Source of the DNA: Nitrospirota bacterium
Lineage (GTDB): Bacteria > Nitrospirota > UBA9217
Assembly (NCBI GenBank): GCA_027456925.1
Contig: DAIDTZ010000167.1
Location: 1 to 7,976, forward strand
Length of the DNA stretch: 7,976 nt
Direction: 5' to 3'
The position numbers and the translations under genes are program-made. This document shows, in pieces, positions 1 to 5,958 of this stretch (position 1 is the first letter of the stretch; the number at the start of each line of letters is the position of its first letter). The notes under the pieces are model-generated. The model saw only the letters and a list, made by a program, of their open reading frames with translations, was not told the DNA's origin and did no database searches.

Positions 1-2
1 AT

Positions 3-548
3 TTTACAAAAAGCAAGTATTGGAGCTATGAATCAGAGAGACGCTTTGTAGTTGGTACGAATCACATAAAGAAGAAAAACGGGCTCATGATCCTCCAGAT
101 TCCCATAAATTGCGTTAGCGCAATAATTGCCGGCCCTCGAATAGATGCAAAACTAGAAAAGCAAATTCAAACATATTGTAAGAATGTTGATAAGCAGTAC
201 TACAAGATGCAGTTAGGGCGAAGTTCAATGCGCCCATTCTTTATAAACGTTAACAATCGGAGTTATATATTCAGTGGCCAGCAGTTAACCGCAGTGAATA
301 ATTATTGCTCTGATTGCAATGAACCTATCGACGATGATAAGGGGCAATGTCCTTGGTGTGCCATTACAGACGAGGACAGATACGGTGCTGCGACTCGGAA
401 TCCAATGAGGCTGCTAGCACATTTAGGACTCCTGGATGGTTATTTAAAGTCTGCAGCAGAAATTGACGCGAAGTATAGAGATACGGGGCAAGCCACCGGA
501 GCCAAAATCAAGAGAAGTCGGACGTCAAGCCGAGGTAGAAAGAAATAG
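3..548 (+). CDS. DUF2971-like protein, 3' portion (5' end outside window), with C-terminal zinc-knuckle extension
   Basis: The reading frame is open from the left edge (first full codon at base 3) to the TAG at 546-548, so about 181 residues are visible and the gene probably starts outside the window. An ATG at 87 exists, but no Shine-Dalgarno sequence precedes it, and the 28 codons upstream look like real protein: they contain K-x2-W-x-Y-E-x-E-x-R (WSYESERR), the most recognisable motif of DUF2971 proteins, followed by a segment ending in IIAGPRI, as in that family. After the DUF2971-like end comes an unusual tail with CxxC at 306-317 and CxxC at 348-359 (CSDC and CPWC, ten residues apart), a likely zinc knuckle or ribbon, and a very basic C-terminus rich in K, R and S. 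The molecular function of DUF2971 is not known to me. The DNA is AT-rich compared with the backbone, consistent with accessory cargo. Family assignment is moderate; zinc binding is inferred from the cysteines alone. Confidence 0.6.
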   Translation, partial: FTKSKYWSYESERRFVVGTNHIKKKNGLMILQIPINCVSAIIAGPRIDAKLEKQIQTYCKNVDKQYYKMQLGRSSMRPFFINVNNRSYIFSGQQLTAVNNYCSDCNEPIDDDKGQCPWCAITDEDRYGAATRNPMRLLAHLGLLDGYLKSAAEIDAKYRDTGQATGAKIKRSRTSSRGRKK

Positions 549-638
549 GTGACGTTGATACTTAGCGCGCCCTGTATTAACTTCCACGTGAACCTTTAGG
601 CGCTGGACGGGCGCGTCAGTTAGGGAGTCGTAATCGAT

Positions 639-1316
639 ATGTCGCGTAGCTTCGGACTAGTTGATAGCAAAGTACAAGAGGCCGAGTACTTCCTCAATCG
701 AATACTAAATGCCAAATTTGATTTCTTTGGTGTTCAATGTGATGCTGTTGCGTTTACCGCAGCAGCTCGAAGTATCACTTTTGCAATGCAGGCTTCGTTA
801 AAGGGGATACCCGAATTCGACAAGTGGTACTTACTCAAACAAAACGAGCTAAGGGCTGATCCGCTTGCTAAGTTTTTTCATGAATTCAGAAGAGTATCTG
901 TCCATATCGGTGATAACGCAGTAGTCGGAGGCAGCTATGGTAATGGCAAACCTCTTTTCTACTTCGGTGCTCTGCCAGAACTGCCCAAGGTGCCCGATCT
1001 AGATGTTGCTTCGGCATGTTCACAATATTTCAAGAGCAACCTGATGCTTGTGTACGAATGCTACACTACCTTCCCCACTCTTATAAACGGACAATGGCGA
1101 TTTACTAAAGAATTCTTTTCTTCTCTGGGAAAGAGCATTGAGGATGCAGAGGAAGAGATAGGGCTTCCGCGAGGCTGGTCAAGTGTGTCAGGTTTCGATG
1201 AAAATACGAGATGGAAATATCTTCGGAAAGAAGTTGACGGTTGCAATATTGAACGGCAGTTCTATGAATGGCTTGGTAACACGTTGCAACGTCCAGATGA
1301 CGAGACGTGTGAATAA
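639..1316 (+). CDS. hypothetical protein with HEPN-like R-x4-H motif
   Basis: This 225-aa soluble protein has no signal peptide or membrane segment. The ATG at 639 is preceded by AGGGAG (622-627) at a suitable distance, which supports the start. The N-terminal 95 residues look like an all-helical bundle: a first helix from about residue 11, a second with AFTAAARSITFAMQ (about 38-51), the block GIPEFDKWY (56-64), then a helix with DPLAKFFHEFRRVSVHIGDN (74-93). The R84-x4-H89 spacing matches the R-x4-6-H signature of HEPN domains, many of which are RNases in toxin-antitoxin and defence systems. The C-terminal half (about 110-225) is not recognised. It lies 90 bp after the DUF2971-like gene on the same strand and close to an island boundary, so an accessory or defence role is plausible. 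HEPN membership is an inference from one motif and the helical pattern; catalytic activity is not shown. Confidence 0.6.
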   Translation: MSRSFGLVDSKVQEAEYFLNRILNAKFDFFGVQCDAVAFTAAARSITFAMQASLKGIPEFDKWYLLKQNELRADPLAKFFHEFRRVSVHIGDNAVVGGSYGNGKPLFYFGALPELPKVPDLDVASACSQYFKSNLMLVYECYTTFPTLINGQWRFTKEFFSSLGKSIEDAEEEIGLPRGWSSVSGFDENTRWKYLRKEVDGCNIERQFYEWLGNTLQRPDDETCE

Positions 1317-1546
1317 TATGAACCATGATATACACCAACATGCGCATCCAAATCGACGCGCAACAAAACAACGAGTGACACGCGCGTTTCGTTCAAATTT
1401 CCGGTCCATCCATAGAATAGACCGAGAGTGTTTTTTATAGACACTGTACAGGATTTGTGCTAATATCCCGCACGATTTTTGATATTTCCGCGGTTTTTTT
1501 GCTTGTCACGCTTTTAAATTACAAATGGTTAGGGAATGCCGCCTAC
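1317..1546. other. gene-free island edge
   Basis: No convincing coding sequence on either strand: the short frames here overlap one another and lack ribosome binding sites. The stretch holds the small terminator at 1455-1480, a T-run at 1493-1500, and AT-rich DNA up to the tRNA-Arg remnant. There is no integrase gene at this end of the putative island; if one exists it should be near the other boundary, left of the window. Confidence 0.5.
1455..1480 (+). terminator. probable intrinsic terminator after the 225-aa ORF
   Basis: TTGTGC (1455-1460) pairs with GCACGA (1470-1475), including one G-T pair, across a 9-nt loop and is followed directly by TTTTT (1476-1480). The stem is short (6 bp), so strength is uncertain. 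It lies 139 bp after the stop codon at 1316 with no other gene between. Confidence 0.4.
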
Positions 1547-1591
1547 CTCCGAAGCCAAAGGTCGTGGGTCCGACTCCCGCCGGGCGCACCA
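1547..1591 (+). other. 3' remnant of tRNA-Arg(CCG), probable island attachment (att) scar
   Basis: From 1547 the sequence is a clean tRNA 3' part: anticodon loop CTCCGAA (1547-1553) with anticodon CCG, 3' anticodon strand GCCAA (1554-1558), variable loop AGGTC, T-stem GTGGG (1564-1568) pairing with CCCGC (1576-1580) around loop TCCGACT, acceptor strand CGGGCGC (1581-1587), discriminator A and encoded CCA (1589-1591). The 5' half is missing: an intact gene would have TTGGC just before the loop, but CCTAC (1542-1546) is there and only its last base pairs. No D-arm and no GCGCCCG acceptor strand are visible upstream. Tyrosine recombinases commonly cross over in the tRNA anticodon region and duplicate the sequence from there to the 3' end. 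This is therefore best read as the distal att site of an island lying to the left, with the restored complete tRNA-Arg beyond base 1. A simple deletion of the 5' half is the alternative. Confidence 0.75.
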
Positions 1592-1604
1592 TAACATCAC
1601 AACG

Positions 1605-1650
1605 GAAGAGCTAAAGTCCCTCAAATATTTCTCTTCGTTTTTAATTTTTT
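1605..1650 (+). terminator. terminator of the original tRNA-Arg gene
   Basis: GAAGAG (1605-1610) pairs with CTCTTC (1631-1636), followed by G and the T-rich tract TTTTTAATTTTTT (1638-1650). The loop is long (20 nt) and the stem only 6 bp. Its position 13 bases after the CCA of the tRNA-Arg remnant suggests it is the native terminator of that tRNA gene, left in place when the gene was split. Confidence 0.45.
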
Positions 1651-1651
1651 G

Positions 1652-1680
1652 TTGCATCCAGGTACAAAGCTAAGTATAAT
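1652..1680 (+). promoter_or_regulatory. strong sigma-70-type promoter for tRNA-Lys/tRNA-Leu
   Basis: The -35 box TTGCAT (1652-1657) and a perfect -10 box TATAAT (1675-1680) are separated by exactly 17 bases. Transcription should start near 1687, about 30 bases before tRNA-Lys. The bases after the -10 box (GTAGCCGC) are GC-rich, as is common for stable-RNA promoters under stringent control; that regulation is an inference. Confidence 0.8.
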
Positions 1681-1715
1681 GTAGCCGCTTTGCACCTGGA
1701 ACAGGTAATGCATGC

Positions 1716-1791
<76 letters not shown>

Positions 1792-1802
1792 TAACAACAT
1801 AA

Positions 1803-1870
1803 GGGAGCAGTGGGTAATGGGCAGGAATCCGTTGAGCGGGATGCTGCACAATGCTCACTGCTTTCTTTTT
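1803..1870 (+). terminator. terminator-like hairpin between the two tRNA genes
   Basis: AGCAGTG (1806-1812) pairs perfectly with CACTGCT (1856-1862); G1804-G1805 can extend the stem by G-T pairs. The T-rich tract TTTCTTTTT (1862-1870) follows. The loop is long (about 43 nt) and can form internal pairs such as GCAG (1821-1824) with CTGC (1844-1847). It may terminate part of the transcription after tRNA-Lys or serve as a processing structure. No clear separate promoter for tRNA-Leu is seen; TATGAT (1870-1875) lacks a good -35 box. Confidence 0.4.
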
Positions 1871-1886
1871 ATGATTATGACCCGTT

Positions 1887-1969
1887 GCGAGAGTGGCGGA
1901 ACTGGCAGACGCGCTGGTCTTAGAAGCCAGTGGGTGACCGTGGGGGTTCAAGTCCCCCCTCTCGCACCA
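1887..1969 (+). tRNA. tRNA-Leu (anticodon TAG)
   Basis: Complete class II tRNA of 83 nt with encoded CCA. Acceptor GCGAGAG (1887-1893) pairs perfectly with CTCTCGC (1959-1965); anticodon stem CTGGT/GCCAG (1914-1918/1926-1930) around loop CTTAGAA, anticodon TAG at 1921-1923, decoding CUN leucine codons; long variable arm at 1931-1941; T-stem GGGGG/CCCCC (1942-1946/1954-1958) around TTCAAGT; discriminator A1966. The long variable arm and discriminator A both fit leucine identity. Confidence 0.96.
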
Positions 1970-1976
1970 AGTTAAG

Positions 1977-2004
1977 GTTCAAAGTTCGGAGTTCGACGTT
2001 CAGC
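1977..2004. repeat. four tandem GTTCNNN heptamers
   Basis: Four consecutive 7-base units begin with GTTC: GTTCAAA (1977), GTTCGGA (1984), GTTCGAC (1991) and GTTCAGC (1998). A further degenerate unit, GTGCAAC, follows at 2005. The array starts 7 bases after tRNA-Leu and lies in the untranslated region before tig. No function is evident; such short degenerate arrays are seen in intergenic DNA. Confidence 0.6.
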
Positions 2005-2031
2005 GTGCAACCTGCAATGTCAACGTGTGAC

Positions 2032-2061
2032 GGCTCTGCATGCTCCGGAGCCCTTGGGGCT
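2032..2061 (+). other. two mutually exclusive hairpins in the tig leader
   Basis: GGCTC (2032-2036) can pair with GAGCC (2048-2052), or AGCCC (2049-2053) can pair with GGGCT (2057-2061) around a TTG loop; they share 2049-2052 so only one can form. The second stem has no T-run after it, so it is not a standard intrinsic terminator. Short GC-rich stems arise by chance, so regulatory meaning is speculative. Confidence 0.2.
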
Positions 2062-2092
2062 TAATAGACTCTTATACAAAGGCGGTCAAGAA

Positions 2093-3373
2093 ATGAAATC
2101 GGTCGTAGAAGATATCAGCACAGTCAAGAAAAAGATCAATATCGAAGTTGCACCCGATGACGTTGCCAGGGAGATGGACAAGGCCCTTGCGGACGTGGGA
2201 AAGAAAGCCAAGATCCCCGGGTTCCGTCCGGGCAAGGCGCCGAAGAATATTGTCGAAAGGCACTATGGGGACGAAGTGAAAAGCGAGGTGGTGCACCGGC
2301 TTGTCACTGAATCTTATATGAAGGCTCTCCAGGAAAACAACCTCAACCCGGTGGATATGCCTGAGATAGAAAATATCTCAACGCTCGCCAAAGGTTCTCC
2401 CCTGACGTTTACGGCGGTCGTCGAAGTCCGGCCCAATATAGAACTTGGCGTCTATGACGGCGTCGAGGTGAAGGAAACAGTTGTTGCCGTGAGCGACGCG
2501 GAGGTGACGGAGACCATCGACCGGCTGCGCGAGATGTACGCCCAGCTTGAAGTGGTTGAAGGCCGGCCGATCGAGAAAAACGACACAGCGATCATCGATT
2601 TTGAAGGTTTCCGGGATGGGAAGACCATCGAGGGCGCCAAAGCATCCGATTACCTGCTTTCCCTGGGATCGAACTCCCTGATCCCCGGGTTCGAGGAGCA
2701 GCTTGTGGGCATGAACCGGGGTGAGACCCGGGAGATCAGAGTGACGTTCCCTGCGGATTACAATAATAAGGACCTGGCAGGCAAAGATGCTGCGTTTACG
2801 GTCACACTCAAGGAAATTAAAAAGAAAGTGCTTCCCGAGCTGAACGATGAATTTGCCAAGGACATCGGCAACAACGCAACCGTGGCAGAATTGACCGAGG
2901 GGATCAAGCAAGACATCGAATATCGGAAGAAAAACGACCAGGCTTCGGCCCAGCGTGAGGAGCTGCTCTCGAAACTCGTCGATGCCCATACATTCGACAT
3001 ACCGCCGGGCATGGTGGAGCGGGAACTCCAATCCATGGCGCGCTCTCATGCGACGCGCATGGCGCGGCAGGGGGTTGACGTAAAGTCCTTTGACTTCCCC
3101 AAATTCAGCGCCGAAAACAAGCAACTGGCCGAGAAACGCGTCAAGGGGATCCTTTTGCTCGATGTTATCGCTGAAAAAGAGAAAATCGACGTGACCGACC
3201 AGGAAGTCTCTTCGGCGATCGCGGTGATGGCCAAGAGTTCCGGTCAGACCGCGGACGCGGTCAGGAAATATTATGAATCTCTCGACGGTGGGATCGAAAA
3301 TTTACGATCTTCTCTGATGCGGGAGAAGACCCTTAGTCTCTTGCTTTCCAAGGCAAAGAAGAGCTATAATTGA
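2093..3373 (+). CDS. tig: trigger factor (ribosome-associated chaperone / peptidyl-prolyl isomerase)
   Basis: A 426-aa trigger factor, the usual family length. It binds ribosomal protein L23 at the exit tunnel and shields nascent chains in the cytoplasm. The ribosome-binding N-terminal domain (about 1-110) carries the signature GFRPGKAP at 43-50. The FKBP-type isomerase domain spans about 161-243 (NDTAIIDFEGF near its start, IPGFEEQLVGM at 197-207, FPADY at 219-223). The C-terminal helical arms (about 250-426) form the substrate cradle. The frame also has an ATG at 2027, but the start at 2093 (MKSVVEDIS) is preferred: AGGCGG lies at 2080-2085, 7 bases upstream, and the extra 22 residues resemble translated leader rather than trigger factor. 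It heads a tig-clpP-clpX cluster with 29 bases to clpP. No convincing dedicated promoter is visible upstream, so read-through from the tRNA promoter or an unrecognised promoter is possible. Confidence 0.96.
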   Translation: MKSVVEDISTVKKKINIEVAPDDVAREMDKALADVGKKAKIPGFRPGKAPKNIVERHYGDEVKSEVVHRLVTESYMKALQENNLNPVDMPEIENISTLAKGSPLTFTAVVEVRPNIELGVYDGVEVKETVVAVSDAEVTETIDRLREMYAQLEVVEGRPIEKNDTAIIDFEGFRDGKTIEGAKASDYLLSLGSNSLIPGFEEQLVGMNRGETREIRVTFPADYNNKDLAGKDAAFTVTLKEIKKKVLPELNDEFAKDIGNNATVAELTEGIKQDIEYRKKNDQASAQREELLSKLVDAHTFDIPPGMVERELQSMARSHATRMARQGVDVKSFDFPKFSAENKQLAEKRVKGILLLDVIAEKEKIDVTDQEVSSAIAVMAKSSGQTADAVRKYYESLDGGIENLRSSLMREKTLSLLLSKAKKSYN

Positions 3374-3402
3374 ATCAAAGAAACGATAAATGAGGAGAAA
3401 TT

Positions 3403-4008
3403 ATGTCATTGATTCCGATAGTCGTTGAACAGACAAGCCGGGGTGAACGGGCCTATGATATCTATTCCCGCCTCCTGAAAGACCGGATCATTTTCCTTGG
3501 TACGGCGATCGACGATGTGGTGGCCAACACCGTGATCGCTCAGCTCCTGTTCCTCGAGGCTGATGATCCGGACAAGGACATCTACCTCTACATCAATTCA
3601 CCCGGCGGCGTCGTCACCGCGGGGCTTGCAATCTACGACACCATGAACTACATCAAGTCGTCGGTCTCGACCATCTGCATCGGCCAGGCCGCGAGCATGG
3701 GCGCCCTGCTGTTGGCGGCCGGGACCAAGGGCAAGCGGTTTTCCCTGCCCCATGCGCGGATCATGATCCATCAGCCCATGGGCGGTTTTCAGGGACAGGC
3801 AACGGACATCGAAATTCATGCCAGGGAAATCCTGAACATGAAGGACACCTTGAATAAGATCCTGTCCAATCACACCGGGCAGCCGATCGAGAAGGTCCGC
3901 ACCGACACGGACCGTGATTTTTTCATGTCCGGCGAGGATGCAAAAACGTATGGTATTGTAGACGAAGTCATCGCAAAGAAAGTGTCCCGCACTGTGAAGG
4001 AGAAGTAA
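3403..4008 (+). CDS. clpP: ATP-dependent Clp protease proteolytic subunit ClpP
   Basis: A 201-aa serine peptidase (family S14) that forms the tetradecameric barrel degrading proteins fed by ClpX or ClpA/ClpC. The catalytic triad is complete: Ser98 in GQAASMGA, His123 in MIHQP, and Asp172 in TDTDRDFF. The oxyanion-loop segment NSPGG (65-69) is present, as is the N-terminal IPIVVEQTSRGERAYDIYSRLL typical of active ClpP. A short propeptide is likely removed by self-cleavage. AGGAG (3393-3397) lies 5 bases before the ATG. The gene sits between tig and clpX with only 4 bases to clpX, so the two are almost certainly co-transcribed and translated together. Nothing is missing or altered. Confidence 0.98.
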   Translation: MSLIPIVVEQTSRGERAYDIYSRLLKDRIIFLGTAIDDVVANTVIAQLLFLEADDPDKDIYLYINSPGGVVTAGLAIYDTMNYIKSSVSTICIGQAASMGALLLAAGTKGKRFSLPHARIMIHQPMGGFQGQATDIEIHAREILNMKDTLNKILSNHTGQPIEKVRTDTDRDFFMSGEDAKTYGIVDEVIAKKVSRTVKEK

Positions 4009-4012
4009 ACGT

Positions 4013-5254
4013 ATGACCGAAAAAAAAGAACATACAACGCCGCTCAAGTGCTCGTTTTGCGGCAAGGGGCAGGAAGAAGTCAAAAAGCTCATTGCGGGGC
4101 CTTCGGTCTTTATCTGCAATGAGTGCGTAGATTTGTGCAATGAGATCATCGCCGAGGAGTGGGAGGAGGCGAAGGAGGCCAAGATACCGCGCCTGCCGAA
4201 GCCTTCGGAGATCAAACGAGCCCTTGATGAGTATGTCGTAGGCCAGGAGCGGGCAAAGAAGATCCTCTCCGTGGCGGTACACAATCATTATAAGCGCATC
4301 GGCATCCAGCAGGAGATCGGCGACGAAGTGGAACTCCAGAAGAGCAACATCCTGCTGATCGGCCCCACGGGCGTGGGCAAGACGCTGCTCGCCCAGACTT
4401 TGGCGCGGATCCTCGATGTGCCGTTTACTATTGCCGACGCCACAACGCTCACCGAAGCCGGTTATGTGGGAGAGGATGTGGAGAACATCATCCTGAAACT
4501 TCTCCAGAGCGCGAACTACGACGTGGAACGGGCCCAGCGGGGGATCGTGTACATCGATGAGATTGACAAGATCAGCCGAAAGTCCGAGAGCCCCTCGATC
4601 ACCCGCGATGTGTCGGGTGAGGGCGTGCAGCAGGCGCTCCTCAAACTGATCGAAGGGACGGTCGCGAGCGTACCGCCCCAGGGCGGCCGCAAGCACCCTC
4701 ACCAGGAATTCATCCAGGTGGATACGAAGAATATCCTGTTTATCTGCGGAGGAGCTTTCGTCGGGATCGAGTCGATCATCGAGCAGCGGGTCGGCAAAAA
4801 AACCATGGGCTTCGGCGCCGACATCCAGAGCAAACAGGACCGGAAGTTGAGCGAAACGCTCGCCGCGCTCCAGCCTGAGGACCTGCTCAAGTACGGCTTG
4901 ATCCCTGAATTCATCGGCCGCATGCCGGTGGTGGCCACGCTTGAAGAACTCGACGAACATGCGCTTATCGACATCCTTACCCGGCCGAAGAACGCGCTGA
5001 TCAAACAGTATATGAAACTGCTCGCGCTTGAGGGTTGCAAGCTGCGCTTCAGCGATGGGGCGCTGAACGCGATCGCAAAAAAGGCGATCAGCAGGAAGAC
5101 GGGCGCTCGCGGCCTTCGGGCCATTCTCGAGGACGTCATGCTGAACGTCATGTACGACGTCCCCTCGCAGCCGGGAATCCGGGAGTGTGTTGTCAACGAA
5201 GACGTGATCAGTGAAGGAGCGGAACCGTTGCTGATCTACGAAAAAATTGCCTAA
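4013..5254 (+). CDS. clpX: Clp protease ATP-binding unfoldase ClpX
   Basis: A 413-aa AAA+ unfoldase, usual length. It recognises, unfolds and translocates substrates into ClpP. The N-terminal C4 zinc domain has Cys13, Cys16, Cys35 and Cys38 and binds adaptors and substrates. The AAA+ core shows Walker A GPTGVGKT (117-124), pore loop GYVG (150-153), Walker B IVYIDEID (178-185), the RKSESPSITRDV pore-2 region (189-200), GLIPEFIGRMPV (295-306) with the arginine finger, and sensor 2 GARGLR (364-369). The ClpP-docking loop, IGF in E. coli, reads MGF (265-267), a conservative variant. The ribosome binding site AAGGAG (3997-4002) lies inside the end of clpP, showing tight coupling. A terminator follows at 5307-5343. 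The lon gene often found next is absent. Confidence 0.98.
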   Translation: MTEKKEHTTPLKCSFCGKGQEEVKKLIAGPSVFICNECVDLCNEIIAEEWEEAKEAKIPRLPKPSEIKRALDEYVVGQERAKKILSVAVHNHYKRIGIQQEIGDEVELQKSNILLIGPTGVGKTLLAQTLARILDVPFTIADATTLTEAGYVGEDVENIILKLLQSANYDVERAQRGIVYIDEIDKISRKSESPSITRDVSGEGVQQALLKLIEGTVASVPPQGGRKHPHQEFIQVDTKNILFICGGAFVGIESIIEQRVGKKTMGFGADIQSKQDRKLSETLAALQPEDLLKYGLIPEFIGRMPVVATLEELDEHALIDILTRPKNALIKQYMKLLALEGCKLRFSDGALNAIAKKAISRKTGARGLRAILEDVMLNVMYDVPSQPGIRECVVNEDVISEGAEPLLIYEKIA

Positions 5255-5268
5255 CTTACCAGAGGACG

Positions 5269-5369
5269 GAAGTCAGGAACAAGCGAAAAGTCAGAAGCTT
5301 GAAGTCAGAAGCCAGTAAAGAAAGATTCTCTACTGGCTTTTTTCTTCTGAATCCCGGCTCCTGATTCCC
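5269..5369. repeat. repeat-rich clpX-engB spacer
   Basis: AGTCAG occurs at 5271-5276, 5289-5294 and 5303-5308, and TCAGAAG (5291-5297 and 5305-5311) is the reverse complement of CTTCTGA (5344-5350). Together with the terminator stem this makes the spacer an imperfect palindrome built from a short repeated word. It resembles dispersed intergenic repeats and may have supplied the clpX terminator. Confidence 0.45.
5307..5343 (+). terminator. intrinsic terminator after clpX
   Basis: AAGCCAGTA (5309-5317) pairs perfectly with TACTGGCTT (5331-5339); one further G-T and one A-T pair extend the stem to 11 bp. The loop is 13 nt, and a run of six T (5338-5343) overlaps the stem end. This is a clear Rho-independent terminator 52 bases after the clpX stop codon, closing the tig-clpP-clpX unit. 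Confidence 0.85.
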
Positions 5370-5374
5370 TTTTT

Positions 5375-5950
5375 ATGAAAGTACTCTCAGCCGAATTCGT
5401 CATCAGCGCGCCGGGACCGAAGCAGTTCCCCCGGGACGGGAAACCGCAGATAGCTTTTGCCGGCCGTTCGAACGTGGGAAAATCCTCGGTCATAAACTCG
5501 CTGCTCCATAGAAAAAACCTCGTCAAAACAAGTGCGACGCCGGGGAAGACCCAACTCGTCAATTTTTTTCTCATTAACGAGTTGTTTTATTTCGTGGACC
5601 TTCCCGGCTACGGGTATGCACGCGTTCCTCAGGCCGTTACTGACGGTTGGGCGCCGATGATAGAAGGGTATCTGAAGGATTCTCCCAAACTCGCAGCGGT
5701 TGTGGTGCTCCTCGACAGCAGGCGCACGCCCGATGAGCGCGACCTGCGTCTCATCGAATGGCTTCGTCAGTATGACATCCCGTCGATGTATGCCCTGACC
5801 AAAACGGACAAGCTGAACCGTCAGGAATCGGACCGGGCGAAGAGGTCCATTGCAGCCGCACTGGGCCTTGAAGACTCTTTGCTTCTTACTTCCGCAAAGA
5901 GCGGGCTCGGCATGAAGGAGCTCTGGAAAGAGATCACAAAGAACATCTAA
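5375..5950 (+). CDS. engB: ribosome biogenesis GTP-binding protein EngB (YsxC/YihA)
   Basis: A 191-aa TrmE-Era-EngA-EngB-Septin-like GTPase needed for late assembly of the large ribosomal subunit in the cytoplasm. All nucleotide motifs are visible: G1 GRSNVGKSS (30-38), G2 region SATPGKTQ (53-60), G3 DLPGYG (75-80), G4 TKTD (142-145), G5 TSAKSG (172-177). The start MKVLSAEFV is typical of EngB, and an in-frame stop at 5348-5350 rules out a much longer form. The ATG follows a T-run and has no recognisable Shine-Dalgarno sequence; it lies only 31 bases after the clpX terminator, so its transcription and translation initiation are not explained by what is visible. In many genomes engB follows lon in the same cluster; here it directly follows clpX. 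Confidence 0.96.
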   Translation: MKVLSAEFVISAPGPKQFPRDGKPQIAFAGRSNVGKSSVINSLLHRKNLVKTSATPGKTQLVNFFLINELFYFVDLPGYGYARVPQAVTDGWAPMIEGYLKDSPKLAAVVVLLDSRRTPDERDLRLIEWLRQYDIPSMYALTKTDKLNRQESDRAKRSIAAALGLEDSLLLTSAKSGLGMKELWKEITKNI

Positions 5951-5958
5951 AATAAAAG

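Noticed and set aside
549..638. Integron attC-like site between the two left genes (GCGCCC...GGGCGC arms and GTTAGGG at 619-625)
   Set aside because: An imperfect stem exists (566-572 with 609-615), but the R'' box is poor (ACTTAGC for RYYYAAC), GTTAGGG deviates from GTTRRRY, and the spacer geometry does not fit attC. No integrase or second site is in view.
1183..1444. Several small frames on both strands at the end of the 225-aa gene
   Set aside because: They overlap one another and the real gene, and none has a start signal or recognisable motif.
2027..2092. Upstream ATG giving a 448-aa trigger factor
   Set aside because: No ribosome binding site there, the extra 22 residues do not resemble trigger factor, and the start at 2093 has a good AGGCGG site.
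2378..3124. 248-aa reverse-strand frame inside tig
   Set aside because: Shadow of the trigger-factor gene; no recognisable domain and no ribosome binding site.
3968..4960. Long reverse-strand frame of 330 aa across clpX
   Set aside because: It lies antisense to clpP/clpX, whose motifs are complete; open reverse frames are common in GC-rich genes with biased codon use.
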